Positions 1 to 8,856 of a DNA stretch of 64,000 nt are shown one piece after another; positions within the stretch are counted from its first letter, which is position 1, and every line of letters begins with the position of its first letter. Source of the DNA: Gammaproteobacteria bacterium. GTDB taxonomy: Bacteria > Pseudomonadota > Gammaproteobacteria > Pseudomonadales > JADFDG01. Location of the stretch: contig JADFDG010000017.1 in the NCBI GenBank assembly GCA_018262975.1, positions 1 to 64,000 of the forward strand, read 5' to 3'. The translations under genes and the position numbers were made by a program. The notes beneath the pieces are model-generated. The model was given only the letters and a program-made list of their open reading frames with translations, ran no database searches and was not told the origin of the DNA.

Positions 1-3000
1 GCCTGCACGTCGCGGTAGCGGATGGCCTCGTGCTCGCGGCCCTCGGCCAGGTGCAGGTGCTTGCGGCCGGTCGCCTTCTCCATCGCCGCCCAGCTCTTCA
101 CCGCCACGTGGCCGTTGGTCTCCGGTGCCAGCGACAGGATCATCTCGCAGGCGTCGATGTCGGTCTCGATCTTCGGCCGGCCGGCGGCGACGCCCTCCTT
201 GTGGGTGCCGTTGAGCTTGCCGAGGAACTCCACTTCGTGGTCGGTGTTCCAGCTGATGCCCTTGCCGCCGTTGCCCAGCGTGTTGAGCAACGGGCCGATC
301 GAGGTGAACTTGGCGTAGGTGTTCGGGTAGTCACGCTTGACGACGATGATCGACGGCGCGGTCTTGCCCGGGATGAGCTCGCACTCGCCCTTGCGCCAGT
401 CCTTCACGCCCAGCGCCTGGCCCAGTTCGGCCGGCGTATCGTGCTGCAGCGGCAGCGTGACGATGTCCTCTTCCTCGCCCAGGTGGCCCGGGGCCAGCGC
501 AGAGAACTGCCGCGCGAAGCCCTTGTAGATCTCCCAGTCGGAGCGCGACTCCCAGGCCGAGTCCACCGCCCGCGACAGCGGGTGGATGAACGGGTGCATG
601 TCGGAGGTGTTGAGGTCGTTCTTCTCGTACCAGGTAGCCGCCGGCAGCACGATGTCCGAGTACAGGCAGGTGGTGGACATGCGGAAGTCGAGCGTTACCA
701 GCAGGTCCAGCTTGCCCTCCGGCGCCTTGTCGTGCCAGACGACTTCGCTGTTCTGCTTCGGACCGTCGGCGCCGAGGTCGTCACCGAGTACGGCGTTCTG
801 CGTGCCCAGCAGGTGCTTCAGGAAGTACTCGTGGCCCTTGCCGGAGGAACCGAGGATGTTCGAGCGCCACACGAACAGGTTGCGCGGGAAGTTCTTCGGG
901 TTGTCCGGGTCCTCGCAGGACATGCGCAGCGAACCGTCCTTGAGGCGGCTGACCACGTAGTCCTTCGGATCCAGGCCCTTGGCGCGCGCCTCGCGCGACA
1001 GCTTGAGCGGGTTCTCCTCGAGCTGCGGGGCGCTGGGCAGCCAGCCCATGCGCTCGGACTTGATGTTGCAGTCGATCATCGACAGCTTCGACCACTTGTC
1101 CTGGTTGCTGGCCAGCGGCGACAGGATCTCGTCGATGTGCAGCTTCTCGTAGCGCCACTGGTCGCTGTGCGCGTACCAGGCCGAGGTGGAGTTCATGTGG
1201 CGCGGCGGGCGGTGCCAGTCGAGGGCGAACGCCAGCGGGGTCCAGCCGGTCTGCGGACGCAGCTTTTCCTGGCCGACGTAGTGCGCCCAGCCGCCGCCGC
1301 TCTGGCCGATGCAACCGCACATCATCAGCATGTTGATGACGCCGCGGTAGTTCATGTCCATGTGGTACCAGTGGTTCATGGCCGCGCCGATGATGATCAT
1401 CGAGCGGCCATTGGTCGCCTCGGCGTTGTCGGCGAACTGGCGCGCCACGGAAATGACGTGCTCGCGCGGGGTACCGGTGATCTTCTCCTGCCAGGCCGGC
1501 GTGTACGGCATGTCGTCGTCGAAGGACTTCGCCACGTCGCCGCCCAGGCCCTGGTCAACGCCGTAGCCGGCGACCTGAAGGTCATAGACGGTGGCGACCA
1601 GCACTTCGCCTTCCTTTGTCTGCACTTTCTTCACCGGGATGTTGGCGTACATGACGCTTTCGTGGCCGGTGTGGGTCCAGTGCTCGTTCTCGAGGTTGCC
1701 GAAGTACGGGAAGCCGACCGACACCACGGCGTCATGCTGCTTGACCAGCGACAGTTCCGGGTCGATCTCGCTACCGTCCTTGTTGCGCTTGAGTTCGAGG
1801 TTCCACTTGCCCTGCTCGCCCCAGCGCGAGCCGATGGTGCCGGTGGGAACGATGATCTCGCCGCTCTTGCGGTCGATGAGCACCGATTTCCAGTCCGGGT
1901 TGTTGTCCTCGCCGAGGTTGTCGGCGAAGTCGCAGGCGCGCAGCGTGCGCTCCGGCACCCAGGTGTCGCCGTTCTTCGCCAGGCGCACCAGGAACGGCAT
2001 GTCGGTGTACTGGCGCAGGTACTTGTCGAAGTACGGCACCGTGCGGTCGACGTGGAATTCCTTGAGGATGACGTGGCCGAAGGCCATGGCCAGCGCGGCG
2101 TCGGTGCCCTGCTTGGGGTGCAACCAGATGTCGGCGAGCTTGGAAACCTCGGCGTAGTCCGGGGTGATGGCGACGGTCTTGGTGCCCTTGTAGCGCACCT
2201 CGGTGAAGAAGTGGGCGTCCGGCGTGCGCGTCTGCGGCACGTTGGAGCCCCAGGCCATGATGAAGCCCGAGTTGTACCAGTCGGCCGATTCCGGTACGTC
2301 GGTCTGCTCGCCCCAGATCTGCGGGCTGGACGGCGGCAGGTCGCAGTACCAGTCGTAGAAGCTCATGCACACGCCGCCGATCAGCGACAGGTAACGCGAG
2401 CCGGCGGCGTAGGAGACCATCGACATGGCCGGGATCGGCGAGAAGCCGAAGATGCGGTCAGGTCCGTACTGCTTCGCGGTGTAGACGTTGGCGGCGGCGA
2501 TCAGCTCGTTCACTTCCGACCAGCTGGAACGGACGAAGCCGCCCAGGCCGCGTGCCTTCTTGTACAGCTGCGCCTGCTCGGCGTTGCTGACGATGGACTC
2601 CCACGCCAGCACCGGGTCCTTGTGCTTCTTCTTCGCGTCGCGCCACAGCTTCATCAGCTTGCCGCGCATCAGCGGGTACTTGGTGCGCTGCGCGCTGTAC
2701 AGGTACCAGGAATAACTGGCGCCGCGCTGGCAGCCGCGCGGCTCGTGGTTTGGCAGGTCCGGGCGCGTGCGCGGATAGTCCGTCTGCTGCGTTTCCCAGG
2801 TGACCAGGCCGTTCTTCACGTAGATTTTCCAGCTGCACGAGCCGGTGCAGTTGGCGCCGTGGGTGGAGCGCACGATCTTGTCGTACGCCCAGCGGCCCCG
2901 GTAGGCCTTTTCCCACTGGCGGTTTTCTTCCGTGGTGATGCCATGCCCGCCGGCATAGATCTCCGGCTTGCGCCGGAAGAAGGTGAGTCGGTCAAAGAAG

Positions 3001-3008
3001 TGGCTCAT
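1..3008 (-). CDS. narG: Respiratory nitrate reductase alpha subunit NarG (C-terminal part outside window)
   Basis: Catalytic molybdenum (bis-MGD) subunit of membrane-bound nitrate reductase, reducing nitrate to nitrite on the cytoplasmic face with quinol electrons. The N-terminus reads MSHFFDRLTFFRRKPEIY. The FS0 cluster ligands are visible at His50, Cys54 and Cys58 (HGANCTGSCSWKIYVKNG), at the same numbers as in E. coli NarG. About 1002 codons lie in the window; the family is near 1250 residues, so the gene runs off the left edge and narHJI presumably follow. It has no Tat signal, as expected for NarG. It is the third gene of a narK1-narK2-narG operon, 88 bp after narK2, and that gap carries a strong hairpin and one copy of the short palindromic repeat. 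The start is supported by GAGGAGAACC just upstream. Confidence 0.97.
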   Translation of the reverse strand, partial: MSHFFDRLTFFRRKPEIYAGGHGITTEENRQWEKAYRGRWAYDKIVRSTHGANCTGSCSWKIYVKNGLVTWETQQTDYPRTRPDLPNHEPRGCQRGASYSWYLYSAQRTKYPLMRGKLMKLWRDAKKKHKDPVLAWESIVSNAEQAQLYKKARGLGGFVRSSWSEVNELIAAANVYTAKQYGPDRIFGFSPIPAMSMVSYAAGSRYLSLIGGVCMSFYDWYCDLPPSSPQIWGEQTDVPESADWYNSGFIMAWGSNVPQTRTPDAHFFTEVRYKGTKTVAITPDYAEVSKLADIWLHPKQGTDAALAMAFGHVILKEFHVDRTVPYFDKYLRQYTDMPFLVRLAKNGDTWVPERTLRACDFADNLGEDNNPDWKSVLIDRKSGEIIVPTGTIGSRWGEQGKWNLELKRNKDGSEIDPELSLVKQHDAVVSVGFPYFGNLENEHWTHTGHESVMYANIPVKKVQTKEGEVLVATVYDLQVAGYGVDQGLGGDVAKSFDDDMPYTPAWQEKITGTPREHVISVARQFADNAEATNGRSMIIIGAAMNHWYHMDMNYRGVINMLMMCGCIGQSGGGWAHYVGQEKLRPQTGWTPLAFALDWHRPPRHMNSTSAWYAHSDQWRYEKLHIDEILSPLASNQDKWSKLSMIDCNIKSERMGWLPSAPQLEENPLKLSREARAKGLDPKDYVVSRLKDGSLRMSCEDPDNPKNFPRNLFVWRSNILGSSGKGHEYFLKHLLGTQNAVLGDDLGADGPKQNSEVVWHDKAPEGKLDLLVTLDFRMSTTCLYSDIVLPAATWYEKNDLNTSDMHPFIHPLSRAVDSAWESRSDWEIYKGFARQFSALAPGHLGEEEDIVTLPLQHDTPAELGQALGVKDWRKGECELIPGKTAPSIIVVKRDYPNTYAKFTSIGPLLNTLGNGGKGISWNTDHEVEFLGKLNGTHKEGVAAGRPKIETDIDACEMILSLAPETNGHVAVKSWAAMEKATGRKHLHLAEGREHEAIRYRDVQ

Positions 3009-3038
3009 GTGGTTCTCCTCTTGCGTATCCGTTGTCCG

Positions 3039-3090
3039 GCCGGCCCGACACGGGGCCGGCGCGGGTCGGGCGCGTGGCGCCCTCGCTACA
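3039..3090. repeat. Hairpin plus palindromic repeat copy R1 between narK2 and narG
   Basis: Positions 3039-3046 and 3053-3060 form a perfect 8-bp GC stem (GCCGGCCC / GGGCCGGC) with a 6-nt loop. It is followed at 3063-3090 by a copy of the window's short repeat, whose inner palindrome here is GGGCGC-GT-GGCGCCC and which ends in CTCGCTACA. It lies in the narK2-narG intergenic gap of one transcript, so it could set different mRNA levels for transporter and reductase; that role is inference. Confidence 0.6.
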
Positions 3091-3096
3091 GGGGGT

Positions 3097-4479
3097 TCAG
3101 CAGGGCACTTCGGCACCCTTGCGGCTGTAGAACCACCAGGTGATCGCCAGGCAGCTCACGTAGAACACGATGAAACTGATCAACGCCGCCTCGGCCCCGA
3201 AGGCGCCGAACGACTTCGGAATGAAGAAGCCGCCGTAGGCGCCGATCGCACCGGAGAAGCCCAGCACGGCGGCCGACTCCTTCTGCGACAGCTTGATGGA
3301 CTCTTCCTCGGCCTGCTTGCCCTTGCCGGCGAACTTGCGGTCGTTCTGCGCGCGGAAGATCACCGGGATCATGCGGAAGGTGGAGCCGTTTCCGATGCCG
3401 GTGGTGACGAACAGCACCATGAACATGGCGAAGAAGCCATTGAAGTTGCCGCCCTGGCCATCCTGCGGCAGGAAGTACAGGACGCCCATCACTGCGGCGA
3501 TCATCACGATGAAGTTCCAGAAGGTGACCTGTGCGCCACCGATCTTGTCGGAGAGCCAGCCGCCCACCGGGCGGATCAGTGCGCCGACCAACGGACCGAG
3601 GAAGGCGTATTTCATCGGGTCGATGCCGGTGAACTGCGTCTTCATCAGCATGGCGAAGCCCGCCGAGTAACCGATGAAGGAACCGAAGGTGCCGATATAG
3701 AGCCAGCACATGATCCAGGTGTGCTTGTAGCCGAAGATCACCGACTGCTCCTTGAACGAGCTCTTTGCGGTGGCCAGGCTGTTCATGCCGAACCAGGCCG
3801 CCAGCAGGCTGACCACCAGGAACGGGATCCACACGAAGCCGGCGTTCTGCAGCCAGATTTTCTTCTCGACGCCGTCCTTGACGATGGTCTGCGGCTCGCC
3901 GCCGAGCGCACCGAAGATGCCCGCGGTGATGACGATCGGCACCAGGAACTGCATCACCGACACGCCGAGGTTACCGAGTCCGGCGTTGAGGCCGAGCGCG
4001 GTGCCCTGCTGGGCCTTCGGGTAGAAGAAGGAGATGTTGGCCATCGACGAACTGAAGTTTCCGCCGCCGAAGCCGCACAGCAGCGCGATCAGCACGAAGG
4101 TGCTGTACGGGGTGGTCGGGTCCTGCACGGCCACGCCCATCCACAGCGCCGGAATGATCAGCGAGGCGGTGGTGAGAGTGGTCCAGGCACGGCCACCGAC
4201 GATCGGCACCATGAACGAGTAGAAGATGCGCAGCGTGGCGCCGGCCAGCGGCGGCAGCGCGGTCAGCATGAACAGCTGGTCCTTGGTGAAGTTGAAACCG
4301 ATGTCGTTCAGTTTCACGGTGACCATCGACCAGACCATCCACACCGAGAATGCGAGGAGCAGGTTGGGGATGGAAATCCACAGGTTGCGGCTGGCGACGC
4401 GCTTGCCGGTCGTTTCCCAGAAGCGCGGGTCCTCCGGGCGCCAGTCGGTGATCACGTGGCCTTGCGGTTCCTTGCTCAT
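3097..4479 (-). CDS. narK2: Nitrate/nitrite transporter, NarK2 type
   Basis: A 460-residue major facilitator superfamily protein of the nitrate/nitrite porter family, in the inner membrane. It carries the nitrate-signature type stretch GFGGGNFSSSMANISFFYPK and, in the second half, GNGSTFRMIPVIF. About 12 hydrophobic segments are visible. The larger size (460 residues against 435 for its neighbour) and a long loop near residues 200-225 fit the type II (NarK2, nitrate/nitrite antiporter) class. The start at MSKEPQ is chosen because GAGGAG sits about 8 nt upstream; the frame stays open further but without a ribosome site. It lies between narK1 and narG on the same strand. Division of labour with NarK1 is known for Pseudomonas and Paracoccus and is inferred here. 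Confidence 0.93.
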   Translation of the reverse strand: MSKEPQGHVITDWRPEDPRFWETTGKRVASRNLWISIPNLLLAFSVWMVWSMVTVKLNDIGFNFTKDQLFMLTALPPLAGATLRIFYSFMVPIVGGRAWTTLTTASLIIPALWMGVAVQDPTTPYSTFVLIALLCGFGGGNFSSSMANISFFYPKAQQGTALGLNAGLGNLGVSVMQFLVPIVITAGIFGALGGEPQTIVKDGVEKKIWLQNAGFVWIPFLVVSLLAAWFGMNSLATAKSSFKEQSVIFGYKHTWIMCWLYIGTFGSFIGYSAGFAMLMKTQFTGIDPMKYAFLGPLVGALIRPVGGWLSDKIGGAQVTFWNFIVMIAAVMGVLYFLPQDGQGGNFNGFFAMFMVLFVTTGIGNGSTFRMIPVIFRAQNDRKFAGKGKQAEEESIKLSQKESAAVLGFSGAIGAYGGFFIPKSFGAFGAEAALISFIVFYVSCLAITWWFYSRKGAEVPC

Positions 4480-4499
4480 GGCAGGTACTCCTCGTTGAG

Positions 4500-4561
4500 G
4501 GGTCGCGGGCATGGCCCGCTCACTACGTTCGGTTGGTCGCGGGTATGGCCCGCTCGCTACT
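4500..4561. repeat. Tandem copies R2a/R2b of the palindromic repeat, overlapping the narK1 stop
   Basis: Two direct copies lie at 4500-4526 and 4534-4561, in the narK1-narK2 gap. Each holds the palindrome GCGGGC-AT-GGCCCGC (the second has one change, GGGTAT) and ends in CTCACTAC or CTCGCTAC. The CTA at 4557-4559 in the second copy is, on the minus strand, the TAG stop codon of narK1, so the repeat overlaps the end of the gene. Confidence 0.65.
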
Positions 4562-5864
4562 TCAGTTGCACGGGTTCGATGGCGGCGTGGGCGTTCTTCG
4601 CCAGTTCGGGGTGCCTTTCGAGTTCCATGCGGCGGATGGCCAGGTGCATCCACACCAGCGCGACCATCACCACGCCGAACAGCAACATGAAGCAGCTGGT
4701 CCACACGCCGATCAGGTCGTTGAGCGCGCCGAATCCGATGGGCAGTACGAAACCTCCGAGGCCACCGATCATCCCCACCACGCCGCCCACCGAGCCGACG
4801 TGCCCGGGGTAGTAGACCGGGATGTGCTTGTAGACCGCCGCCTTGCCCAGCGACATGAAGAAGCCGAGCACGAACACCAGGACGATGAATCCGGCGACGT
4901 TGATGCCGAAGCTGAACGTGATGTCTTCCTTGATGCCGTGCACGACGTAGTCGGTCTGCGGGTAGGACAGCAGGAAGCAGCACACCGCACTGACGATGAA
5001 GGTCCAGTACATCACCGTGCGTGCGCCCCATTTGTCACTCATCACCCCGCCCACCGCGCGGAAGATGGAGGCCGGCACCGAGTAGCATGCGGCGACCATG
5101 CCGGCGGTCTTGATGTCCATGCCGTAGACGCCGGTGAGGTAACGCGGCAGCCAGAGTGCCAACGCCACGAAGGCGCCGAAGACGAAGAAGTAGTAAAGGG
5201 CGAAGCGCCAGACCTGCAGGTACTTGAGCGGCTCGAGCTGCTTGAGGAACGGCTCGCGCTTGACCGTGCCGGCGGCCTGGTGCTTGGTTACCGGGTCGTC
5301 CTTGGCCAGCAGGAAGAACAGCACGCCCATCACGGCAATGGCCATCGCCCACACCTGCGCGACGGTCTGCCAGCCGTAGGCGACCATGACGAACGGCGCC
5401 ACGAACTTGGTCACCGCCGCGCCCACGTTGCCCATGCCGAAGATGCCCAGCGCCGTACCCTGCTTTTCCTTCGGGTACCAGCGCGAAACGTAGGCGATCC
5501 CTACCGCGAACGAGCCACCGGCCACGCCGACACCCAGCGCCGCCACCAGGAATTCGTTGTAGGTCTTCGCGCCGGTGAGCAGGAAGGTGGCCACCGACGC
5601 GGCCAGCATCACGATGGTCAGCACCAGGCGACCGCCGAACTGGTCGGTCCAGATGCCCAGCGCGAGGCGGATCAGCGAGCCGGTAAGGATGGGCGTGCCG
5701 ATCAGCAGGCCGAACTGGGTGTCGTTGAGCCCCAGTTCCTGCTTGATCTGCACCCCGATGATCGAAAAGATGGTCCACACCGCGAAGCACACGGTGAAGG
5801 CGACGGTGCTGAGCGTCAGCGCTCGCTTCTGCTGGCCACTGGTGATGCCGTCGAGGTGGTTCAT
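4557..5864 (-). CDS. narK1: Nitrate transporter, NarK1 type
   Basis: A 435-residue major facilitator superfamily nitrate transporter in the inner membrane, with about 12 hydrophobic segments. It has the first-half motif GVGVAGGSFAVGIAYVSRWY and the second-half motif GKAAVYKHIPVYYPGHVG-SVGG; both are the glycine-rich nitrate signatures of NarK/NasA proteins. The shorter length and the sequence PKEKQGTALGIFGMGN fit the type I (proton-coupled nitrate uptake) class. The start MNHLDG is preceded by AGGAGG. It is first gene of narK1-narK2-narG, divergent from narXL. A good FNR box lies 61-74 bp upstream of the start, placing a promoter with the box centred near -41.5 at about 5890, and a NarL-type site lies further out. 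Confidence 0.93.
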   Translation of the reverse strand: MNHLDGITSGQQKRALTLSTVAFTVCFAVWTIFSIIGVQIKQELGLNDTQFGLLIGTPILTGSLIRLALGIWTDQFGGRLVLTIVMLAASVATFLLTGAKTYNEFLVAALGVGVAGGSFAVGIAYVSRWYPKEKQGTALGIFGMGNVGAAVTKFVAPFVMVAYGWQTVAQVWAMAIAVMGVLFFLLAKDDPVTKHQAAGTVKREPFLKQLEPLKYLQVWRFALYYFFVFGAFVALALWLPRYLTGVYGMDIKTAGMVAACYSVPASIFRAVGGVMSDKWGARTVMYWTFIVSAVCCFLLSYPQTDYVVHGIKEDITFSFGINVAGFIVLVFVLGFFMSLGKAAVYKHIPVYYPGHVGSVGGVVGMIGGLGGFVLPIGFGALNDLIGVWTSCFMLLFGVVMVALVWMHLAIRRMELERHPELAKNAHAAIEPVQLK

Positions 5865-5924
5865 GTGTCCTCCTGCCTTGCCATGGTGGCGAGGCAAAAC
5901 TAGGACGACGGCGGCGGGCTACTG

Positions 5925-5938
5925 TTGACATGCATCAA
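5925..5938. promoter_or_regulatory. FNR/ANR-type box upstream of narK1
   Basis: TTGAC-ATGC-ATCAA, nine of ten consensus half-site bases. It lies between narK1 and narX. A class II (-41.5) position would put the narK1 transcription start near 5890, 26 bp before the ATG. This agrees with anaerobic control of nar operons in related bacteria. Confidence 0.8.
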
Positions 5939-5975
5939 GGGAATCCGGGGCATGAAATGGTTTGGCCCGCACGTT

Positions 5976-5991
5976 TACCCCGATGGAGGTA
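5976..5991. promoter_or_regulatory. Candidate 7-2-7 NarL/NarP operator
   Basis: TACCCCG-AT-GGAGGTA: two inverted heptamers, each matching TACYYMT at six of seven positions and spaced by 2 bp, the preferred NarL/NarP dimer arrangement. The centre is about 93 bp upstream of the proposed narK1 start of transcription and about 117 bp upstream of the narX start codon, so it could serve both promoters. Confidence 0.6.
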
Positions 5992-6100
5992 GTGTGTTTT
6001 TGCAGTGCTAAGCTGCTGATCAGAAAGGGCTATGCATACCCGTAGGCAGGGTCGGGTCATCCGGTGAATAATCCCTGCACTCTTAGGTGGTATCCCGCGC

Positions 6101-7882
6101 ATGACCGACCGTTTTTCCCGCTCGCTGGTCTTCCGCACCGGCCTGACCTTCGCCGCCATCGTGCTGCTGGCCCTCGTGAGCATCGTGGCCTCTGTGGTGG
6201 TGGCCGATCACATGGAGGGCGATGCCGCAGCGATCAACGTCGCCGGCAGCCTGCGCATGCAGGCGTTCCGCATCGGCCTGTTGATCGACCGTCCGGGCAC
6301 GGAAGTGGCCATGGCGGTCGCCGATTTCGAGGCGCGCCTGGCGTCGGCAGGCCTGGCGCAGACCGTGGACGCGGCCGGCGACGACCACCTCGTGCAGGCC
6401 TGGCAGCGCCTGCAGGCGCGCTGGCGCGAGGACATGAAGCCCTTGCTCAGCACCACGCCGGTCAAGCGCGACGAGTACCTCGCGCGCGTCAATGACTTCG
6501 TCATCGATGCCGACAACTTCGTGCGCCTGCTGCAGTACGCCAGCGAGGAAAAGATCCGTACCCTGCGCGTGGTGCAGGGGCTGACCATGTTCCTCACCCT
6601 GGCGCTGGTCTTCGCCGCCATGTACGGCCTGAACGCCGACGTGATCTCGCCGCTGTACGCGCTGGTCAATGCCGCCCGTGCCACCGGGCGCGGCGACTTC
6701 ACCATGCGCGTCGAACACGTCACCGACGACGAACTGGGCGTGCTTGGCCAGTCGTTCAACACCATGGCCGACGACCTGTCGCGCATCTACGGGGAACTCG
6801 AGGAACGTGTCCACGCCAAGACCGTGGAATTGCAGCGCAGCAATGATGCCCTCGACATGCTCTACCGCATGAGTCGCCTGCTGTCCGAGCCCGGCAACGT
6901 GCAGCCGCGCCTCCCGCACGTGCTGGGCATGCTGGCCGCCACGCTGCGGGCGCGCGTCGCCTTCACCATCGGCAGCGCCGGCGGCGACTTCCGAGTCATC
7001 ACGCCGGACGGGGAATTTCCTTCCGCCGCCTGCATGGAGGGCTTCCCGGATTGGTTGCCACGCAGCAGTGATCCCCTGAAACCGCATCGCCTGCAGGTAT
7101 TCCCGGTGGCCCTGCACCAGCAAGTATTCGGCCACCTGAGCGTGGAACCCGGCGACCGGCCGCTGGATGCCTGGGCCGAACAGGTGTTGCGCTCGGCCGC
7201 CGATACGATGGCCACCGCGCTGGGGCTGAGCGCCAGCGAGGAAGGCCACCGGCGCATCATGCTCATGGAAGAACGGGCGGTGATCGCCCGCGAGTTGCAC
7301 GACTCGCTGGCACAGTCGCTTTCCTACCTGAAAATCCAGGTGAGCCGGCTGGACGCCCTGCTCGCCCGCGGCGCCGACCAGGCCGACATCAAACGCATCA
7401 TCGACGACCTGCGCGAAGGACTGAACAGCGCCTACCGGCAGTTGCGCGAGTTGCTGACCACCTTCCGCCTGCGCATCGAGGGTGCCGGCCTCGACGCCGC
7501 GTTGATCGAAACTGCCAGGGAATTCGGCGCCCGCGGCCTGGACGTGCGGCTGGACTTCCGCCTGCAGCATTGCCCGCTGGCGGCCAACGAGGAGATCCAC
7601 GTGCTGCAGGTCGTGCGCGAAGCGCTGTCCAATACCGCCCGCCACGCCCATGCGGGCATCGTGCAGGTCAGCCTGCGCCAGGTGGCCAATGGCCACGTCC
7701 AGGTGACCGTGGCGGACGATGGTGTCGGCATGCCGCCGCGCCCGGACAAGCGCCAGCAGCACGGGCTGGTTATCATGCGCGAGCGCGCCGCCACGCTCGG
7801 CGGTAACATCGAATGGCATAGCGTCGAACCGCACGGCACCCGCGTCACGCTGGATTTCCGCCCCACCTACCTGAACAGCTGA
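6101..7882 (+). CDS. narX: Nitrate/nitrite sensor histidine kinase NarX
   Basis: A 593-residue inner-membrane kinase that senses nitrate in the periplasm and phosphorylates NarL. Order of parts: TM1 (about residues 12-36), a P-box-like nitrate-binding stretch (DAAAINVAGSLRMQAFRIGL, about residues 42-61), periplasmic four-helix domain, TM2 (about 165-190), HAMP with coiled coil, a GAF-like middle region, the HisKA_3 H-box (RAVIARELHDSLAQSLSYL, near residue 400) and an HATPase ending in ADDGVGMPP and a GLVIMRERA box. The length matches NarX/NarQ. It is divergent from narK1 and 10 bp upstream of narL. The ribosome site AGGTGG is rather far from the ATG. Confidence 0.95.
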   Translation: MTDRFSRSLVFRTGLTFAAIVLLALVSIVASVVVADHMEGDAAAINVAGSLRMQAFRIGLLIDRPGTEVAMAVADFEARLASAGLAQTVDAAGDDHLVQAWQRLQARWREDMKPLLSTTPVKRDEYLARVNDFVIDADNFVRLLQYASEEKIRTLRVVQGLTMFLTLALVFAAMYGLNADVISPLYALVNAARATGRGDFTMRVEHVTDDELGVLGQSFNTMADDLSRIYGELEERVHAKTVELQRSNDALDMLYRMSRLLSEPGNVQPRLPHVLGMLAATLRARVAFTIGSAGGDFRVITPDGEFPSAACMEGFPDWLPRSSDPLKPHRLQVFPVALHQQVFGHLSVEPGDRPLDAWAEQVLRSAADTMATALGLSASEEGHRRIMLMEERAVIARELHDSLAQSLSYLKIQVSRLDALLARGADQADIKRIIDDLREGLNSAYRQLRELLTTFRLRIEGAGLDAALIETAREFGARGLDVRLDFRLQHCPLAANEEIHVLQVVREALSNTARHAHAGIVQVSLRQVANGHVQVTVADDGVGMPPRPDKRQQHGLVIMRERAATLGGNIEWHSVEPHGTRVTLDFRPTYLNS

Positions 7883-7892
7883 GCGACACACC

Positions 7893-8537
7893 ATGACCGC
7901 GCAGACCCGCATCCTCATCGTCGATGATCACCCGCTGATGCGCAAAGGCCTCACCCAGCTGTTTGCCATGGAAGCTGACCTGCAGGTGGTGGCGGAAGCC
8001 GCATCCGGCGCCGAGGCGCTCACACAGGTAGCGGCACACCAGCCCGACCTCGTCATCCTCGACCTGAACATGACCGGCATGAGCGGCATCGACACCCTCA
8101 AGGCACTGCGCGATGCCGGCTGCCAGGCACGCATCGTGATGCACACCGTTTCCGACAACCAGGAGGACGTCACCCGCGCGCTGCGTGCCGGCGCCGACGG
8201 CTACCTGCTCAAGGACATGGAACCGGAATCGCTGATCGACGCGGTGCGCGAGATCCTCGACGGGCAGGTGGCGGTCAGCCCGCAGTTGTCGGCGGCCATG
8301 GCGCGCGCGCTGCGCGGCAACGAACCGCCGCCGGCGCAGTTGTCTGCGCTGACCGAGCGCGAGCAGCAGATCCTCCGGCTGATCGCCGAGGGTCACAGCA
8401 ACAAGGTGATCGGCCGCAAGCTGGACATCGCCGAGGCCACGGTGAAAGTGCACGTGAAGCACCTGCTCAAGAAGCTCAACATGCGTTCGCGCGTGGAAGC
8501 GGCCATCTGGGTCGTCCGCCAGAAAAAGTCCGACTGA
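7893..8537 (+). CDS. narL: Nitrate/nitrite response regulator NarL
   Basis: A 214-residue cytoplasmic regulator with an N-terminal receiver (acidic pocket ILIVDDHPL, phosphoacceptor Asp57 in LVILDLNM, Lys in YLLKDME) and a C-terminal LuxR-type helix-turn-helix (LTEREQQILRLIAEGHSNKVIG). Length and order match NarL/NarP. It is co-transcribed with narX, 10 bp apart. It should act at heptamer sites such as the one at 5976-5991. Confidence 0.95.
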   Translation: MTAQTRILIVDDHPLMRKGLTQLFAMEADLQVVAEAASGAEALTQVAAHQPDLVILDLNMTGMSGIDTLKALRDAGCQARIVMHTVSDNQEDVTRALRAGADGYLLKDMEPESLIDAVREILDGQVAVSPQLSAAMARALRGNEPPPAQLSALTEREQQILRLIAEGHSNKVIGRKLDIAEATVKVHVKHLLKKLNMRSRVEAAIWVVRQKKSD

Positions 8538-8617
8538 TCGCGTATTGCGGCCAGCATCGGCGCGCACCTACGCCTTTGGGGGTACTCCTTCGTATCCCCG
8601 TTCGCTTCCGGCCATCC

Positions 8618-8631
8618 TTGACCGGCATCAA
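8618..8631. promoter_or_regulatory. FNR/ANR-type box upstream of moaA
   Basis: TTGAC-CGGC-ATCAA, nine of ten half-site bases, in the 319-bp narL-moaA gap. A -41.5 position predicts a transcript starting near 8666 with a leader of about 190 nt, long enough to hold the structured element at 8732-8849. Confidence 0.75.
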
Positions 8632-8731
8632 GCTCCGCCCTGCGCGCGTGGCCAAGACTGCCCGTGTGGCGTCCTGGCAGCGCGCACCGTACCCCGCCGG
8701 TAACCGGCGCATTGTCTGGCACGCCACACCA

Positions 8732-8849
8732 ACTCCGAGTGCGACGCCCTGACTCCTGCGGGAAACGGGCGGCGCACCCGCGGCGCGCAATCCCGCGCGC
8801 TGCCCGGCACGGGTGGAAACGCCCCTGCCGCCCGTGCTTGGAAAGGAGT
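8732..8849 (+). ncRNA. Candidate molybdenum-cofactor (Moco) RNA element in the moaA leader
   Basis: The 319-bp gap between narL and moaA contains no gene. Its 3' part ends in CCCGTGCTTGGAAAGGAGTG, resembling the end of the E. coli moaA Moco RNA as I remember it (CCCGUAUCUGGAAAGGUGU) and in the same place relative to the start codon. GCACGGG (8807-8813) can pair with CCCGTGC (8831-8837), and GGGTG-GAAA-CGCCC (8811-8824) forms a GNRA-capped hairpin. ACTCC (8732-8736 or 8752-8756) can pair with GGAGT (8845-8849) and would mask the ribosome site. The 5' boundary and the full fold are not established. Confidence 0.5.
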
Positions 8850-8856
8850 GCACGCA

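Noticed and set aside
30-3143. A 1037-codon open frame on the + strand across narG
   Set aside because: It is antisense to the narG gene, with no homology-like motifs and an Arg/Val/Ala/Gly-rich composition typical of GC-rich shadow frames.
8538-8856. A possible small gene in the 319-bp narL-moaA gap
   Set aside because: No frame with a ribosome site and normal codon use; the interval is better explained by the FNR box and RNA leader.
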